This document shows, in pieces, positions 1 through 6,674 of a DNA stretch of 36,095 nucleotides (position 1 is its first letter; the number at the start of each line of letters is the position of its first letter). The notes beneath the pieces were generated by a model. It did no database searches. It saw nothing but the letters and a program-made list of their open reading frames with translations, and was not told the origin of the DNA. Source of the stretch: Geoalkalibacter_A sp034189505 (lineage in GTDB: Bacteria; Desulfobacterota; Desulfuromonadia; Desulfuromonadales; Geoalkalibacteraceae); the NCBI GenBank assembly GCA_034189505.1, contig JAXHUR010000029.1, positions 1 through 36,095 of the forward strand. Direction: 5' to 3'. Position numbers and translations under genes: made by a program.

Positions 1-93
1 CTCCATATGGATCTAACCTCTGCAGATGATCAGCAGATTGAACAGTGGGCTTCACTACTTAGTCTCTGCTTTACGTCCCTCAGCATTCGCTAT
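1..93. other. Unassigned sequence downstream of a broken oxidoreductase gene
   Basis: On the minus strand this stretch lies just beyond the premature stop of the Old Yellow Enzyme fragment, and its minus-strand frame contains several stops, so it does not continue that gene. One plus-strand frame is open from the first base of the window and runs on to position 216, antisense to the oxidoreductase fragment. Its residues match no family I know, so whether it is the tail of a real gene entering from the left cannot be decided here. Confidence 0.3.
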
Positions 94-249
94 TCAGAAG
101 TTCTGACGAAGTCGGTTGAGGTAATATTTTTCAAGCCTGGTGGTGGGGGTGCCGTCTTTTTCACACATCCCTTCCCATGTGGCGCTGCGCACCAGGCGGT
201 TGGGAACGATCAGTGAGCCGATTCGGCCGTCGTCAAACAGGTCGGACAT
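94..249 (-). pseudogene. Truncated N-terminus of an NADH:flavin oxidoreductase (Old Yellow Enzyme family)
   Basis: The 51-residue product starts at the ATG at 249, which has a GGGAG ribosome-binding site just upstream. It carries the N-terminal signature of Old Yellow Enzyme-type flavin oxidoreductases: a short LF-x-x-GRIGSL segment, then PNRLVRSATWEGM, then a GTPT-x-R-LEKYY segment that in intact enzymes runs into the glycine-rich second strand of the TIM barrel. Here similarity stops after about residue 44 and a stop codon follows, whereas the family is normally 330-370 residues (or about 650 with the Fe-S extension). The FMN-binding barrel and the catalytic residues are therefore missing. 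The break near position 115 could be a rearrangement junction or a deletion. It is transcribed away from the hsp20 operon. Family identity is fairly sure; loss of function is inferred. Confidence 0.7.
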
Positions 250-423
250 AAAATCTCCCGTAATTTTTCTGTTCAAAAAAACTAAGAAACCGGAGCCCAT
301 TGCAAACAAGCGTAGGACATCCGGTCGGTCTATTTTAACGAAGTTGTCTGTGTTTGCAACAAAGAGGTTGGAGGAGGGGAGCAGTTGACCGGAAATGCGT
401 CATTTTTTTACTAATCGCAGGTT

Positions 424-451
424 TTGAAATCATCTCAGATTCTGATATATA
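424..451 (+). promoter_or_regulatory. Candidate sigma-70-like promoter of the hsp20 operon
   Basis: TTGAAA at 424-429 is followed after 16 bases by TATATA at 446-451 (or after 18 bases by TATAAA at 448-453). This would place transcription start near 458 and give a leader of about 55 bases before the first hsp20. The -35 element also resembles the TTGAA core of heat-shock sigma-32 promoters, but the C-rich -10 element of that class is absent. No CIRCE inverted repeat was seen. Confidence 0.5.
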
Positions 452-485
452 AAGGAGTAGGGAAACCAATCGCAGTCAGTTCGGG

Positions 486-505
486 CCTTTGCATCTGAAA
501 GGAGG
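486..505 (+). promoter_or_regulatory. Hairpin masking the Shine-Dalgarno of the first hsp20 (possible RNA thermometer)
   Basis: CCTTT at 486-490 can pair with AAAGG at 498-502, leaving a 7-base loop. The 3' arm is the first part of the AAAGGAGG ribosome-binding site of the gene starting at 514. A short, weak helix over the ribosome-binding site in a small-heat-shock-protein leader is the usual design of ROSE or FourU-type thermosensors. The stem is only five base pairs, so the call is tentative. Confidence 0.3.
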
Positions 506-513
506 CGAAAACC

Positions 514-957
514 ATGGCGTATCCGGATATTTTCACCGAAATGGAAAATCTCAGACGCGAAATAGACGATGCTTTTCGCGGCTTCGGCATGGGGCGCGCT
601 GTCCCTGGCTTTCTGCCGGGCATCGGCACGTCCCGGTATCCGGCCATCAACCTCGGCGAGGATCATGACAATCTGTATGTGCAGGCGTTGATGCCCGGGG
701 TGGATCCCCAGCAGGTCGAACTCAATATCATGAAAGGCACCCTGACCATTGCAGGGGAACGTAAGCAAAGCGATGAAAATGAAAAAACCTGGCATCGGCG
801 TGAGCGCGGTATGGGGCATTTTCTGCGGGCGGTCGAGCTGCCGTCGGCAGTGGACCCGAATAAGGCGCAGGCGCGGTACGACAACGGCATATTGACTGTC
901 ACGCTGCCAAAAGCCGAAGAGGCCAAGCCGAAGAAAATCAATGTGTCTGTTGCCTGA
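514..957 (+). CDS. Hsp20/alpha-crystallin small heat-shock protein (first of three)
   Basis: This encodes a 147-residue cytoplasmic holdase chaperone of the alpha-crystallin family, which binds unfolding proteins without ATP and passes them to DnaK/ClpB. The N-terminal arm (about residues 1-40) begins with a segment typical of the class (DIFTEMENLRREID). The alpha-crystallin domain spans about residues 42-140 and includes the A-x-x-PGVDPQQVEL strand and the conserved DNGILTVTLPK segment near the end. The C-terminal tail has an I-N-V pattern related to the I-x-I anchoring motif. An AAAGGAGG site lies 8 bases before the ATG. The next hsp20 starts only 20 bases downstream, so the three genes are probably one transcript. 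Confidence 0.93.
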   Translation: MAYPDIFTEMENLRREIDDAFRGFGMGRAVPGFLPGIGTSRYPAINLGEDHDNLYVQALMPGVDPQQVELNIMKGTLTIAGERKQSDENEKTWHRRERGMGHFLRAVELPSAVDPNKAQARYDNGILTVTLPKAEEAKPKKINVSVA

Positions 958-977
958 AACCGTTAAGGAGGTGCCTT

Positions 978-1373
978 ATGGAAAAACGAACCATCCCCGT
1001 CACACGGCAGGGTTCCTCACTGTCGACGCAGGAGCAGGGACGCCCCTGGGAGCATGCGACGCGCCCCGCCGTCGACATTTTTGAAACCGAGGATAATCTG
1101 ACGCTGGTGGCGGATCTTCCCGGTGCGGATAAAGATCAACTTGACATCAATCTCGATCAGGGAATTCTGACACTCAAGGCGAAAGTTGCCCATCTGGAAC
1201 AGGGCCAGATCCTGTCGCGGGAGTTTACCCTCGCTCACTATTTTCGTCAGTTTCATCTCCCTGATCAAATTGCTGTTGATCAGGTTTCGGCAGAGTTCAG
1301 GCATGGCGTGCTGACTCTGGTGATGCCCAAAACCGAAGCGGCCAAACCGCGTCGCATCGAAATTAATCACTGA
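978..1373 (+). CDS. Hsp20/alpha-crystallin small heat-shock protein (second of three)
   Basis: The 131-residue product is a second alpha-crystallin chaperone. Its disordered N-terminal arm of about 30 residues is shorter than in its neighbours. The domain starts at PAVDIFETEDNLTLVADLPG (about residues 31-50) and ends with the family's HGVLTLVMPK strand. The C-terminal I-E-I motif normally docks into the groove of a neighbouring dimer. AAGGAGG lies 6 bases before the ATG. Its sequence differs clearly from the flanking copies, so the array is a set of diverged paralogues rather than recent duplicates. Mixed oligomers among the three are plausible but not shown. Confidence 0.92.
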   Translation: MEKRTIPVTRQGSSLSTQEQGRPWEHATRPAVDIFETEDNLTLVADLPGADKDQLDINLDQGILTLKAKVAHLEQGQILSREFTLAHYFRQFHLPDQIAVDQVSAEFRHGVLTLVMPKTEAAKPRRIEINH

Positions 1374-1433
1374 TCCGGTTGCCGCTGGTTAAAGGTGGGG
1401 ACAGGGAATAACAACAGAAAGGAGGTTATGGTT

Positions 1434-1928
1434 ATGGCTCTGAGAGAAATGATGCCCTGGAGAAAACACCAGCTCTCCCATGACCGGGAGGAAGAGAATT
1501 CCTTTCAGGCTCTTCAACGTGATATGAATCGCATGATGGAACGTTTCCAAAGGCGTTTCGGCTGGGGGGATCTTGCCCCGGGCGAGGATCTCTGGGAAGG
1601 GTTTTTCCCCACCGTCGATGTGGCCGAGAACGAAAAGGAAATCCGGGTGACAGCAGAGATCCCCGGTATTGATGAAAAGGACCTTGATTTGACTCTAAGC
1701 GGTGGCAATCTGGTTATCCGTGGAGAGAAGAAAAGCGAAAAGGAAGAAAAAGAGGAGCACTATTACCACAAGGAAAGCAGCTATGGTGCTTTTCACCGCG
1801 TGATTCCCCTGCCTGCGGAGGTCGAGGAGGACAAGATTGAAGCCACCTATCGCAAAGGCGTGCTCAAGATCAGGCTTCCCAAGTCGGAACAAGCGCAGAA
1901 ATCGCGGAAAAAGATTGAGATTCATTAG
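1434..1928 (+). CDS. Hsp20/alpha-crystallin small heat-shock protein (third of three)
   Basis: This 164-residue product is the most canonical class-A-like member. Its basic N-terminal arm contains a long amphipathic stretch (about residues 20-45), followed by the alpha-crystallin domain with P-x-VDVAENEKEIRV, AEIPGIDEKDL and RKGVLKIRLPK segments and a C-terminal I-E-I motif. A highly charged loop rich in Glu and Lys (EKSEKEEKEE-type, roughly residues 98-112) separates two strands. The start chosen is the second of two in-frame ATGs (1428 and 1434), because GGAGG at 1421-1425 is 8 bases from it. A hairpin follows the stop codon and probably ends the operon. Confidence 0.93.
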   Translation: MALREMMPWRKHQLSHDREEENSFQALQRDMNRMMERFQRRFGWGDLAPGEDLWEGFFPTVDVAENEKEIRVTAEIPGIDEKDLDLTLSGGNLVIRGEKKSEKEEKEEHYYHKESSYGAFHRVIPLPAEVEEDKIEATYRKGVLKIRLPKSEQAQKSRKKIEIH

Positions 1929-1935
1929 TACCACA

Positions 1936-1960
1936 GGCCCCCTGGCAAAGCCGGGGGGCC
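1936..1960 (+). terminator. Hairpin at the end of the hsp20 operon
   Basis: GGCCCCC at 1936-1942 pairs with GGGGGCC at 1954-1960 across an 11-base loop, starting 8 bases after the stop of the third hsp20. The stem is strong, but the following bases lack a clear T-run, so it may stop transcription only partly or may protect the mRNA 3' end. Confidence 0.5.
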
Positions 1961-2261
1961 TCAAAGTTTCGATCTGTCGATGCAGCAGACGGAGGTTGTT
2001 TCAACGGAGAGGCTTCTGAAAAGTTTAAGTAGAACGGCGGCGGACCGCTTGATCGTTCTATTGCGGCGCGGGGGATAAGGGGAGATAAAATAATTCCCAG
2101 CCGCGCATTGCGCGGCTGGGAACATATGCTCGTAATATGACTTTAAATCGTCCGATGACTTTATTTGAATCGACCGGAAACGTCTGGGAGGCTTACTTTG
2201 CAGGCCTGTGGGCTTTGTCGCCTGCAAAAATCCGTGATGTGGGTCAGGGTCTGGATCTTGT
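1961..2261. other. Intergenic region between the hsp20 operon and the zinc-ribbon gene
   Basis: No convincing gene is seen. The stretch holds one strong minus-strand terminator (listed separately) and a 9-bp inverted repeat, TTTGCAGGC at 2197-2205 and GCCTGCAAA at 2220-2228, with a 14-base spacer. The purpose of the repeat is unclear; it lies in the 3' untranslated part of the zinc-ribbon transcript. Confidence 0.5.
2087..2122 (-). terminator. Intrinsic terminator for the minus-strand zinc-ribbon gene
   Basis: A perfect 13-bp stem (2094-2106 with 2110-2122, 3-base loop) is GC-rich in its centre. Read on the minus strand, it is followed directly by TTATTTTATC. It lies about 140 bases past the stop of the zinc-ribbon gene and also faces the hsp20 operon, so it would block antisense transcription into that operon. 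Confidence 0.75.
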
Positions 2262-2435
2262 TTACAGGTTGACCGCCTGTTGGCGGGTGGATCCATGCAC
2301 CAAAAGATTTTTGGTGTTTTTGCTTACCCATACAGCGCCGCAATCACCGCATTCCTGCAGGTTCTCGGCATAGCCGTCCGAGTGGGTATCGATTTCTACA
2401 TGAGTCTTGCCTTGGCAGACCGGGCATTCAATCAT
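2262..2435 (-). CDS. Small zinc-ribbon protein of unknown role
   Basis: The predicted 57-residue protein has two CxxC pairs (Cys4/Cys7 and Cys29/Cys32) separated by 21 residues, the spacing of a treble-clef or zinc-ribbon fold that binds one structural zinc. It has no catalytic motif, signal peptide or membrane segment, so it is probably a cytoplasmic adaptor or nucleic-acid-binding protein. The ATG at 2435 is preferred over a GTG nine bases upstream because an AGAGG site sits 8 bases before it. It has its own promoter and a strong downstream terminator, so it is likely monocistronic. The function cannot be assigned. Confidence 0.7.
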   Translation of the reverse strand: MIECPVCQGKTHVEIDTHSDGYAENLQECGDCGAVWVSKNTKNLLVHGSTRQQAVNL

Positions 2436-2488
2436 TTGTGTCACCTCTTTGTCTTATGATTTGGTTTTTTATACCATAACTAATCTTG

Positions 2489-2517
2489 AGTATAACGTTT
2501 CCGCTCCGGGTATGCAA
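2489..2517 (-). promoter_or_regulatory. Sigma-70 promoter of the zinc-ribbon gene
   Basis: On the minus strand TTGCAT (2517-2512) and TATACT (2494-2489) are separated by exactly 17 bases. Transcription would start near 2482 and leave a leader of about 47 bases before the ATG at 2435. The -10 element is a five-out-of-six match to consensus. Confidence 0.7.
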
Positions 2518-2758
2518 GCTTTTTGATCCAAAAATGCAGAAAAAACAAACGTTTATGACTTTTTCGTTTTAAGGACCATACCGTTATTTTATTTTTATCG
2601 CCCGGTATACACTCATTGAAATGCGGAACTCTTTCAACCGTTTAATTTTGTTCTAAAAAAATCGATTTAAACTCTGATTTTGTTTTTTTTCGTTTTATTT
2701 GGTCCGATCAATTTGGATTGTCGTGAAGTTGCGGCTTTTTCCCAAGGAGTCCGGAAGG
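2518..2758. other. AT-rich intergenic stretch between typA and the zinc-ribbon gene
   Basis: This is the most AT-rich part of the window, with several T- and A-runs, and it contains no gene that I can support. It includes a weak 6-bp inverted repeat (ATACCG at 2578-2583, CGGTAT at 2603-2608) around an AT-rich loop. It is the 3' untranslated region of typA and the upstream region of the zinc-ribbon gene. No strong terminator for typA was found in it. Confidence 0.4.
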
Positions 2759-4570
2759 TCACTTGTTTTTTTTCTCGTATTTTTTTCTTTCGTTGGCGTC
2801 GAGATATTTTTTGCGCAGGCGAATCGAGGCCGGGGTGACCTCAACCAGCTCATCCTCATCGATATATTCCAGCGCCTGTTCCAGGCTCAGGTTGCGGGGC
2901 GGAGTCAGGCGAATCGCTTCATCGCTGCCTGAGGCGCGCACATTGGTGAGCTTTTTCCCTTTGCAGGGATTGACCACCAGGTCGTTCTCCTTGGCGTGCT
3001 GCCCGATGATCATGCCTTCGTAAACATCCACTCCCGGTCCGACGAACAGAATTCCGCGATCCTGCAGGTTGAACAGGGCGTAGCCTGCTGTCTGGCCGGC
3101 TTCAAGGGCGATGAGAACTCCGTTTCTACGCCCATGGATCGCGCCTTTGAAGGGGGCGTATCCGTGAAAGGTATGGGTCATGATGCCGGTGCCGCGGGTG
3201 TCGGTGAGAAATTCGGTGCGAAAGCCGATCAGACCGCGGGCGGGAATCACGAATTCGAGTCGGTTGATGCCGTCCATCGGTTGCATCGAAACCATTTCCG
3301 CCTTGCGGGTGCCGAGTTTTTCGATCACGGTCCCCTGGAATTCGTCGGGCACATCGATCACAAGGTACTCCATGGGCTCGCAGACCTCACCGTCGATCTC
3401 GCGCATGATGACCTCGGGTTTGGAAACCGCCAGTTCAAACCCTTCCCGCCGCATATTTTCGATCAGAATCGACAGGTGCAATTCCCCGCGGCCGGAAATT
3501 TTGAAGGTATCCGTGTCCTCGGTATCTTCAACCCGCAGCGAGACGTTGGTGCGCAGTTCGCGCTGCAGGCGCTCGCGAATCTGCCGCGAGGTCATGAATT
3601 TGCCCTCGCGACCGGCGAAAGGGGATGAGTTGACCATGAAATTCATTGCAATGGTCGGCTCGTCAATGGAAACATAGGGCAGGGCATGGGGGTTGTCGAT
3701 GGCGGCGAAAGTCTCACCGATGCCGACTTTTTCGAAGCCTGCTATGGTGACGATGTCGCCCGCCGAGGCAGCCTCGATCTCGACCTGCTTGAGCCCGTCG
3801 TAGCCGAGCAGTTTGGAGATGCGGCCGCGCACGATCTCCCCGCCGCGTTTGACCAGCGCCAGCGGGTCGCCGGTGCGGATGCGGCCATTGAATATCTTGC
3901 CTGTCGCGATGCGCCCGATATAGTCATTGTAATCAATGTGGGTGATGAGCATCTGGAAGGGGCGTTCCGGATCTGCTTCCGGCGGTGCGACGCGTTCGTG
4001 GATCATCTGGAAAAGAGGTTCGAGATTGTCCGAATCCTGGGACATCTCCCGTTTTGCGTATCCTTCCTTTGCGCTGGCGTAGACGAGAGGAAAGTCAAGC
4101 TGGTCCTCGTTGGCATTGAGTTCGCAAAAAAGGTCGAATACCATATCCACCACCTTTTCCGGTCGGGCGCCTGGGCGGTCGATCTTGTTGATCACGACGA
4201 TCGGTTTAAGGCCGAGGTCGAGGGATTTCTTGAGGACGAAGCGGGTCTGGGGCATAGGGCCGTCGCAGGCATCGACCAGCAGCAGAACTGAATCGACCAT
4301 TTTCAGAACGCGCTCCACCTCGCCGCCGAAGTCGGCGTGTCCCGGCGTGTCGACGATATTGATTTTGAGATCGCCATGACGGATAGAGAGGTTTTTGGCG
4401 AGGATCGTGATGCCACGTTCCTTTTCCAGGTCGTTGCTGTCCATCACGCGCTCGGTGATGACCTGGTTGTCCCGGAAGATGCCCGATTGCTTGAGCATGG
4501 CGTCGACCAGCGTGGTCTTGCCGTGGTCAACGTGGGCGATGATGGCGATATTGCGGATGTTTTGCGGCAT
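2759..4570 (-). CDS. typA: Ribosome-associated translational GTPase TypA/BipA
   Basis: The 603-residue product is a full-length TypA/BipA, a ribosome-binding translational GTPase related to EF-G that supports 50S assembly and growth under cold and other stress. The GTPase domain carries the P-loop AHVDHGKTT (about residues 12-20), the switch I ERGITI, the switch II DTPGHADF and the NKID specificity motif. It is followed by the beta-barrel domain II, EF-G-like domains III and V, and the BipA-specific C-terminal domain, ending in a lysine-rich tail. The frame is open further upstream, but the ATG at 4570 begins the conserved family N-terminus and has AAGGAG 11 bases before it. It diverges from the M48 protease gene and has a promoter overlapping that gene's. 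Confidence 0.97.
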   Translation of the reverse strand: MPQNIRNIAIIAHVDHGKTTLVDAMLKQSGIFRDNQVITERVMDSNDLEKERGITILAKNLSIRHGDLKINIVDTPGHADFGGEVERVLKMVDSVLLLVDACDGPMPQTRFVLKKSLDLGLKPIVVINKIDRPGARPEKVVDMVFDLFCELNANEDQLDFPLVYASAKEGYAKREMSQDSDNLEPLFQMIHERVAPPEADPERPFQMLITHIDYNDYIGRIATGKIFNGRIRTGDPLALVKRGGEIVRGRISKLLGYDGLKQVEIEAASAGDIVTIAGFEKVGIGETFAAIDNPHALPYVSIDEPTIAMNFMVNSSPFAGREGKFMTSRQIRERLQRELRTNVSLRVEDTEDTDTFKISGRGELHLSILIENMRREGFELAVSKPEVIMREIDGEVCEPMEYLVIDVPDEFQGTVIEKLGTRKAEMVSMQPMDGINRLEFVIPARGLIGFRTEFLTDTRGTGIMTHTFHGYAPFKGAIHGRRNGVLIALEAGQTAGYALFNLQDRGILFVGPGVDVYEGMIIGQHAKENDLVVNPCKGKKLTNVRASGSDEAIRLTPPRNLSLEQALEYIDEDELVEVTPASIRLRKKYLDANERKKYEKKNK

Positions 4571-4622
4571 TTGGGAAGATACTCCTTGAACGTATTTGCG
4601 GTTTAATTGGAAAAACCCTCCA

Positions 4623-4651
4623 ATATTAGTTGAAATCACGGACAAAGGCAA
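4623..4651 (-). promoter_or_regulatory. Promoter of typA
   Basis: On the minus strand TTGCCT (4651-4646) and TAATAT (4628-4623) are separated by 17 bases. Transcription would begin near 4616, about 46 bases before the typA ATG. It overlaps the divergent promoter on the other strand almost completely. Confidence 0.55.
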
Positions 4652-4659
4652 AATAATAT
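4630..4659 (+). promoter_or_regulatory. Promoter of the M48 protease gene
   Basis: TTGAAA at 4630-4635 and TAATAT at 4654-4659 are 18 bases apart, giving a predicted leader of about 65 bases before the ATG at 4731. The two divergent promoters share nearly the same 30 bp. Confidence 0.5.
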
Positions 4660-4730
4660 CGAAGTTTCTGACTTTTTCCTTCGGGGCGAAGTGCAGTGCC
4701 CACCGAAGATTATCGGAAAGGATCGTTGGC

Positions 4731-6050
4731 ATGAATAAAAAAAGATGGTGGTCAATGCGATGGATCGGTCTGGCGCTGTTGGGAGTAATCCTCGCGGGTT
4801 GTGCGGTCAATCCCGTGACAGGGAAAAAAGAGCTGGCGTTGATTCCGGTGCCCGAAAGCCAGGAAATCGAATTGGGCCAGTCTTCTTACCCTCAGGTGAT
4901 TCAGCAGATGGGCGGCAGCTATCCCGATCCGCAGTTGAACGAATATGTAAATAGCGTCGGCAAGCGTCTGGCGCGTTACAGCCACAGGCCCGACCTGCCA
5001 TATCAATTCACGGTCATCAACGATTCCACTCCCAATGCGTTTGCTCTGCCCGGCGGTCCGGTCGCCATTACCCGGGGGCTGTTGACCGTCATGGAAAATG
5101 AAGCTCAGCTTGCTTCGGTTCTGGGCCACGAAATCGGACATGTCACGGCGCGTCACTCAGTTCAGGGCATTCAGCGCGGAGTGCTGCTTGAGTTAGGGGT
5201 CGGGGTGCTGGACAGCTTGACTTCCCAGAGTCCCTATGGAGGACTGACCAGCCAGGCCGGGCAGATCGCGGCCGGCTTGATCAACAATACTTACAGCCGG
5301 GAGCAGGAGCGCGAATCAGATCGCCTCGGCATCGATTATATGGTGCGCGCCGGCTACAATCCGCAGGGTGCGGTTGAGCTGCAGGAAATCTTTTATCGCA
5401 AACTCGAGGGCGGGGCGGAGCCGGATTGGCTCAGTGGTCTTTTCCGCACCCACCCCTTCAGCAAGGAACGGATGCTGGAGAACCAGCAGTACGTTCAGGC
5501 CAATTATCCTCACTCGCAGATCGGCACTGACATGCAGACCAATGCGAACGCCTTCATGCAGGCAACCGCCGAATTGCGGAAGAAAAAGAAAGCCTATGAC
5601 CTTTACGACGAGGCGCGTCAGCTTGAAGCTCAGGAGAACTATCAGAAAGCCATCGACCTTTATCAGCAGGCGTTGCAGATGGCTCCGCAGGAGTCTCTGA
5701 TCCTGACGGGGATCGGCCTGGCCTCGCTTAAGATCGGCGATATGATTCCTGCGCAGAGGTATCTGCGTCAGGCCGTTGACCTGCACGGAGAGTATTACCA
5801 GTCGCGCATGGGGCTTGGTTTTGTCCTCCTGGAAAAGAAAGAGCCTGCTGCCGCAGTGGAGCATCTTGAGCACAGCATGAAGCTTCTGCCGACCCCTCAG
5901 GCCGGTTATCTGCTGGGCCAGGCCTATGAAGGGGTGGGTCGCAGAGATGATGCGCTGGCCCTTTACCAGAAGGTTGCGCAGGCCGCCCCCGACAGCACAA
6001 TCGGGCAGGCCGCCGCACAGCGGGCGCAACAGCTTCAATCTGCCCGGTGA
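4731..6050 (+). CDS. M48-family metalloprotease lipoprotein with C-terminal TPR repeats (BepA-like)
   Basis: The 439-residue protein begins with a basic N-region and a hydrophobic stretch ending in the lipobox LAGC (Cys24), so it is predicted to be a lipoprotein of the cell envelope. The M48 peptidase domain holds the zinc motif HEIGH (His133, Glu134, His137) and a downstream ExxxESDRLG segment whose Glu195 is the likely third zinc ligand. About residues 288-430 form roughly four tetratricopeptide repeats, as in E. coli BepA/YfgC, which clears stalled outer-membrane proteins at the BAM and LPS-transport machinery. A similar envelope quality-control role is inferred from architecture. The ATG at 4731 has AAAGGA 9 bases upstream. 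Its stop overlaps the next gene by four bases. Confidence 0.93.
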   Translation: MNKKRWWSMRWIGLALLGVILAGCAVNPVTGKKELALIPVPESQEIELGQSSYPQVIQQMGGSYPDPQLNEYVNSVGKRLARYSHRPDLPYQFTVINDSTPNAFALPGGPVAITRGLLTVMENEAQLASVLGHEIGHVTARHSVQGIQRGVLLELGVGVLDSLTSQSPYGGLTSQAGQIAAGLINNTYSREQERESDRLGIDYMVRAGYNPQGAVELQEIFYRKLEGGAEPDWLSGLFRTHPFSKERMLENQQYVQANYPHSQIGTDMQTNANAFMQATAELRKKKKAYDLYDEARQLEAQENYQKAIDLYQQALQMAPQESLILTGIGLASLKIGDMIPAQRYLRQAVDLHGEYYQSRMGLGFVLLEKKEPAAAVEHLEHSMKLLPTPQAGYLLGQAYEGVGRRDDALALYQKVAQAAPDSTIGQAAAQRAQQLQSAR

Positions 6051-6571
6051 ATCGGGATCATCTGCTGAGGCCCGGCGAAGAACTCAGGTGGGAGGCTAAG
6101 CCGGCGCCGCGCTGCCATACCTTCCGCAGGTTGAAGCTGATGCGATTTTCCGTCCTGCTTTTCGGGGCAGCGGTGCTGGCTGGCGCCGTGGTGCGGTTGG
6201 GGGGCGAATTGCATGATTCTGTTGCGCTTTCCCGCCTGATTGGTCTGCTCCCATTGATGGCGCTGCTTCTGGGGAGTCTTCCGCCTCTGTTGGCGCGTCT
6301 TGAGTGGCCCGGAGTCTTTTACCTTCTGACCAATCAACGCATTATTGTCCTGCGCGGCCGTTGGCGAAAGAGGGTCATCGCGGTTGAGCTGCACGCGGTT
6401 CGTGATGTCCACTTGCTCCCTCTGGGTGAGCACCTGGGCCATGTGCGGATAGAGGAGCAGGGCAGAGCCCGCCCGTTGATCCTGTTTTGCGTCGAATATC
6501 CCGAGCAACTGATTGGTTTGCTCGAGCGCGATAATCAAACAGGGCGGGCCTGTCAGGTTTCCGGGATGTGA
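6047..6571 (+). CDS. Membrane protein with bacterial PH-like domain
   Basis: The 174-residue product starts with GTG inside a GTGA overlap with the preceding protease gene. No clear Shine-Dalgarno is visible, so it is probably translated by coupling. Residues 1-28 have the RPGEELRWEAKPAP pattern typical of the first strand of bacterial PH-like (bPH2/DUF304) proteins. Two hydrophobic segments follow (about 34-52 and 62-80). A beta-rich part comes next, with FYLLTNQRIIVLRG, the characteristic turn of the fold in which an 'LTNQRI' strand leads into the sheet. The cellular role of such proteins is poorly defined. Linkage to the protease suggests an envelope function. A terminator overlaps its stop codon. 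Confidence 0.75.
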   Translation: MNRDHLLRPGEELRWEAKPAPRCHTFRRLKLMRFSVLLFGAAVLAGAVVRLGGELHDSVALSRLIGLLPLMALLLGSLPPLLARLEWPGVFYLLTNQRIIVLRGRWRKRVIAVELHAVRDVHLLPLGEHLGHVRIEEQGRARPLILFCVEYPEQLIGLLERDNQTGRACQVSGM

Positions 6572-6587
6572 AGCATCCCGGGTTTTT
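6561..6587 (+). terminator. Intrinsic terminator after the M48/bPH operon
   Basis: CCGGGATG (6561-6568) pairs with CATCCCGG (6574-6581) across a 5-base loop that contains the stop codon of the bPH gene, followed by G and TTTTT (6583-6587). It is a textbook terminator positioned directly at the end of the coding sequence. Confidence 0.88.
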
Positions 6588-6605
6588 CAGAATCTGTTAA
6601 TTCGT

Positions 6606-6635
6606 TTGACATCGATGCCGCCGATTGATTAACAT
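6606..6635 (+). promoter_or_regulatory. Promoter of miaB
   Basis: A perfect TTGACA (6606-6611) and TAACAT (6630-6635) are 18 bases apart. Start of transcription near 6642 gives a leader of about 30 bases. It lies just beyond the upstream terminator, so miaB is a separate unit. Confidence 0.6.
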
Positions 6636-6674
6636 GACCGCCATTCATCCAAGGTAAGGGTTTAATTGAAAGAA

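Noticed and set aside
250..513. CIRCE element or classical sigma-32 promoter before the hsp20 genes
   Set aside because: No TTAGCACTC-N9-GAGTGCTAA inverted repeat and no C-rich heat-shock -10 element were found; only a TTGAAA/TATATA promoter fits.
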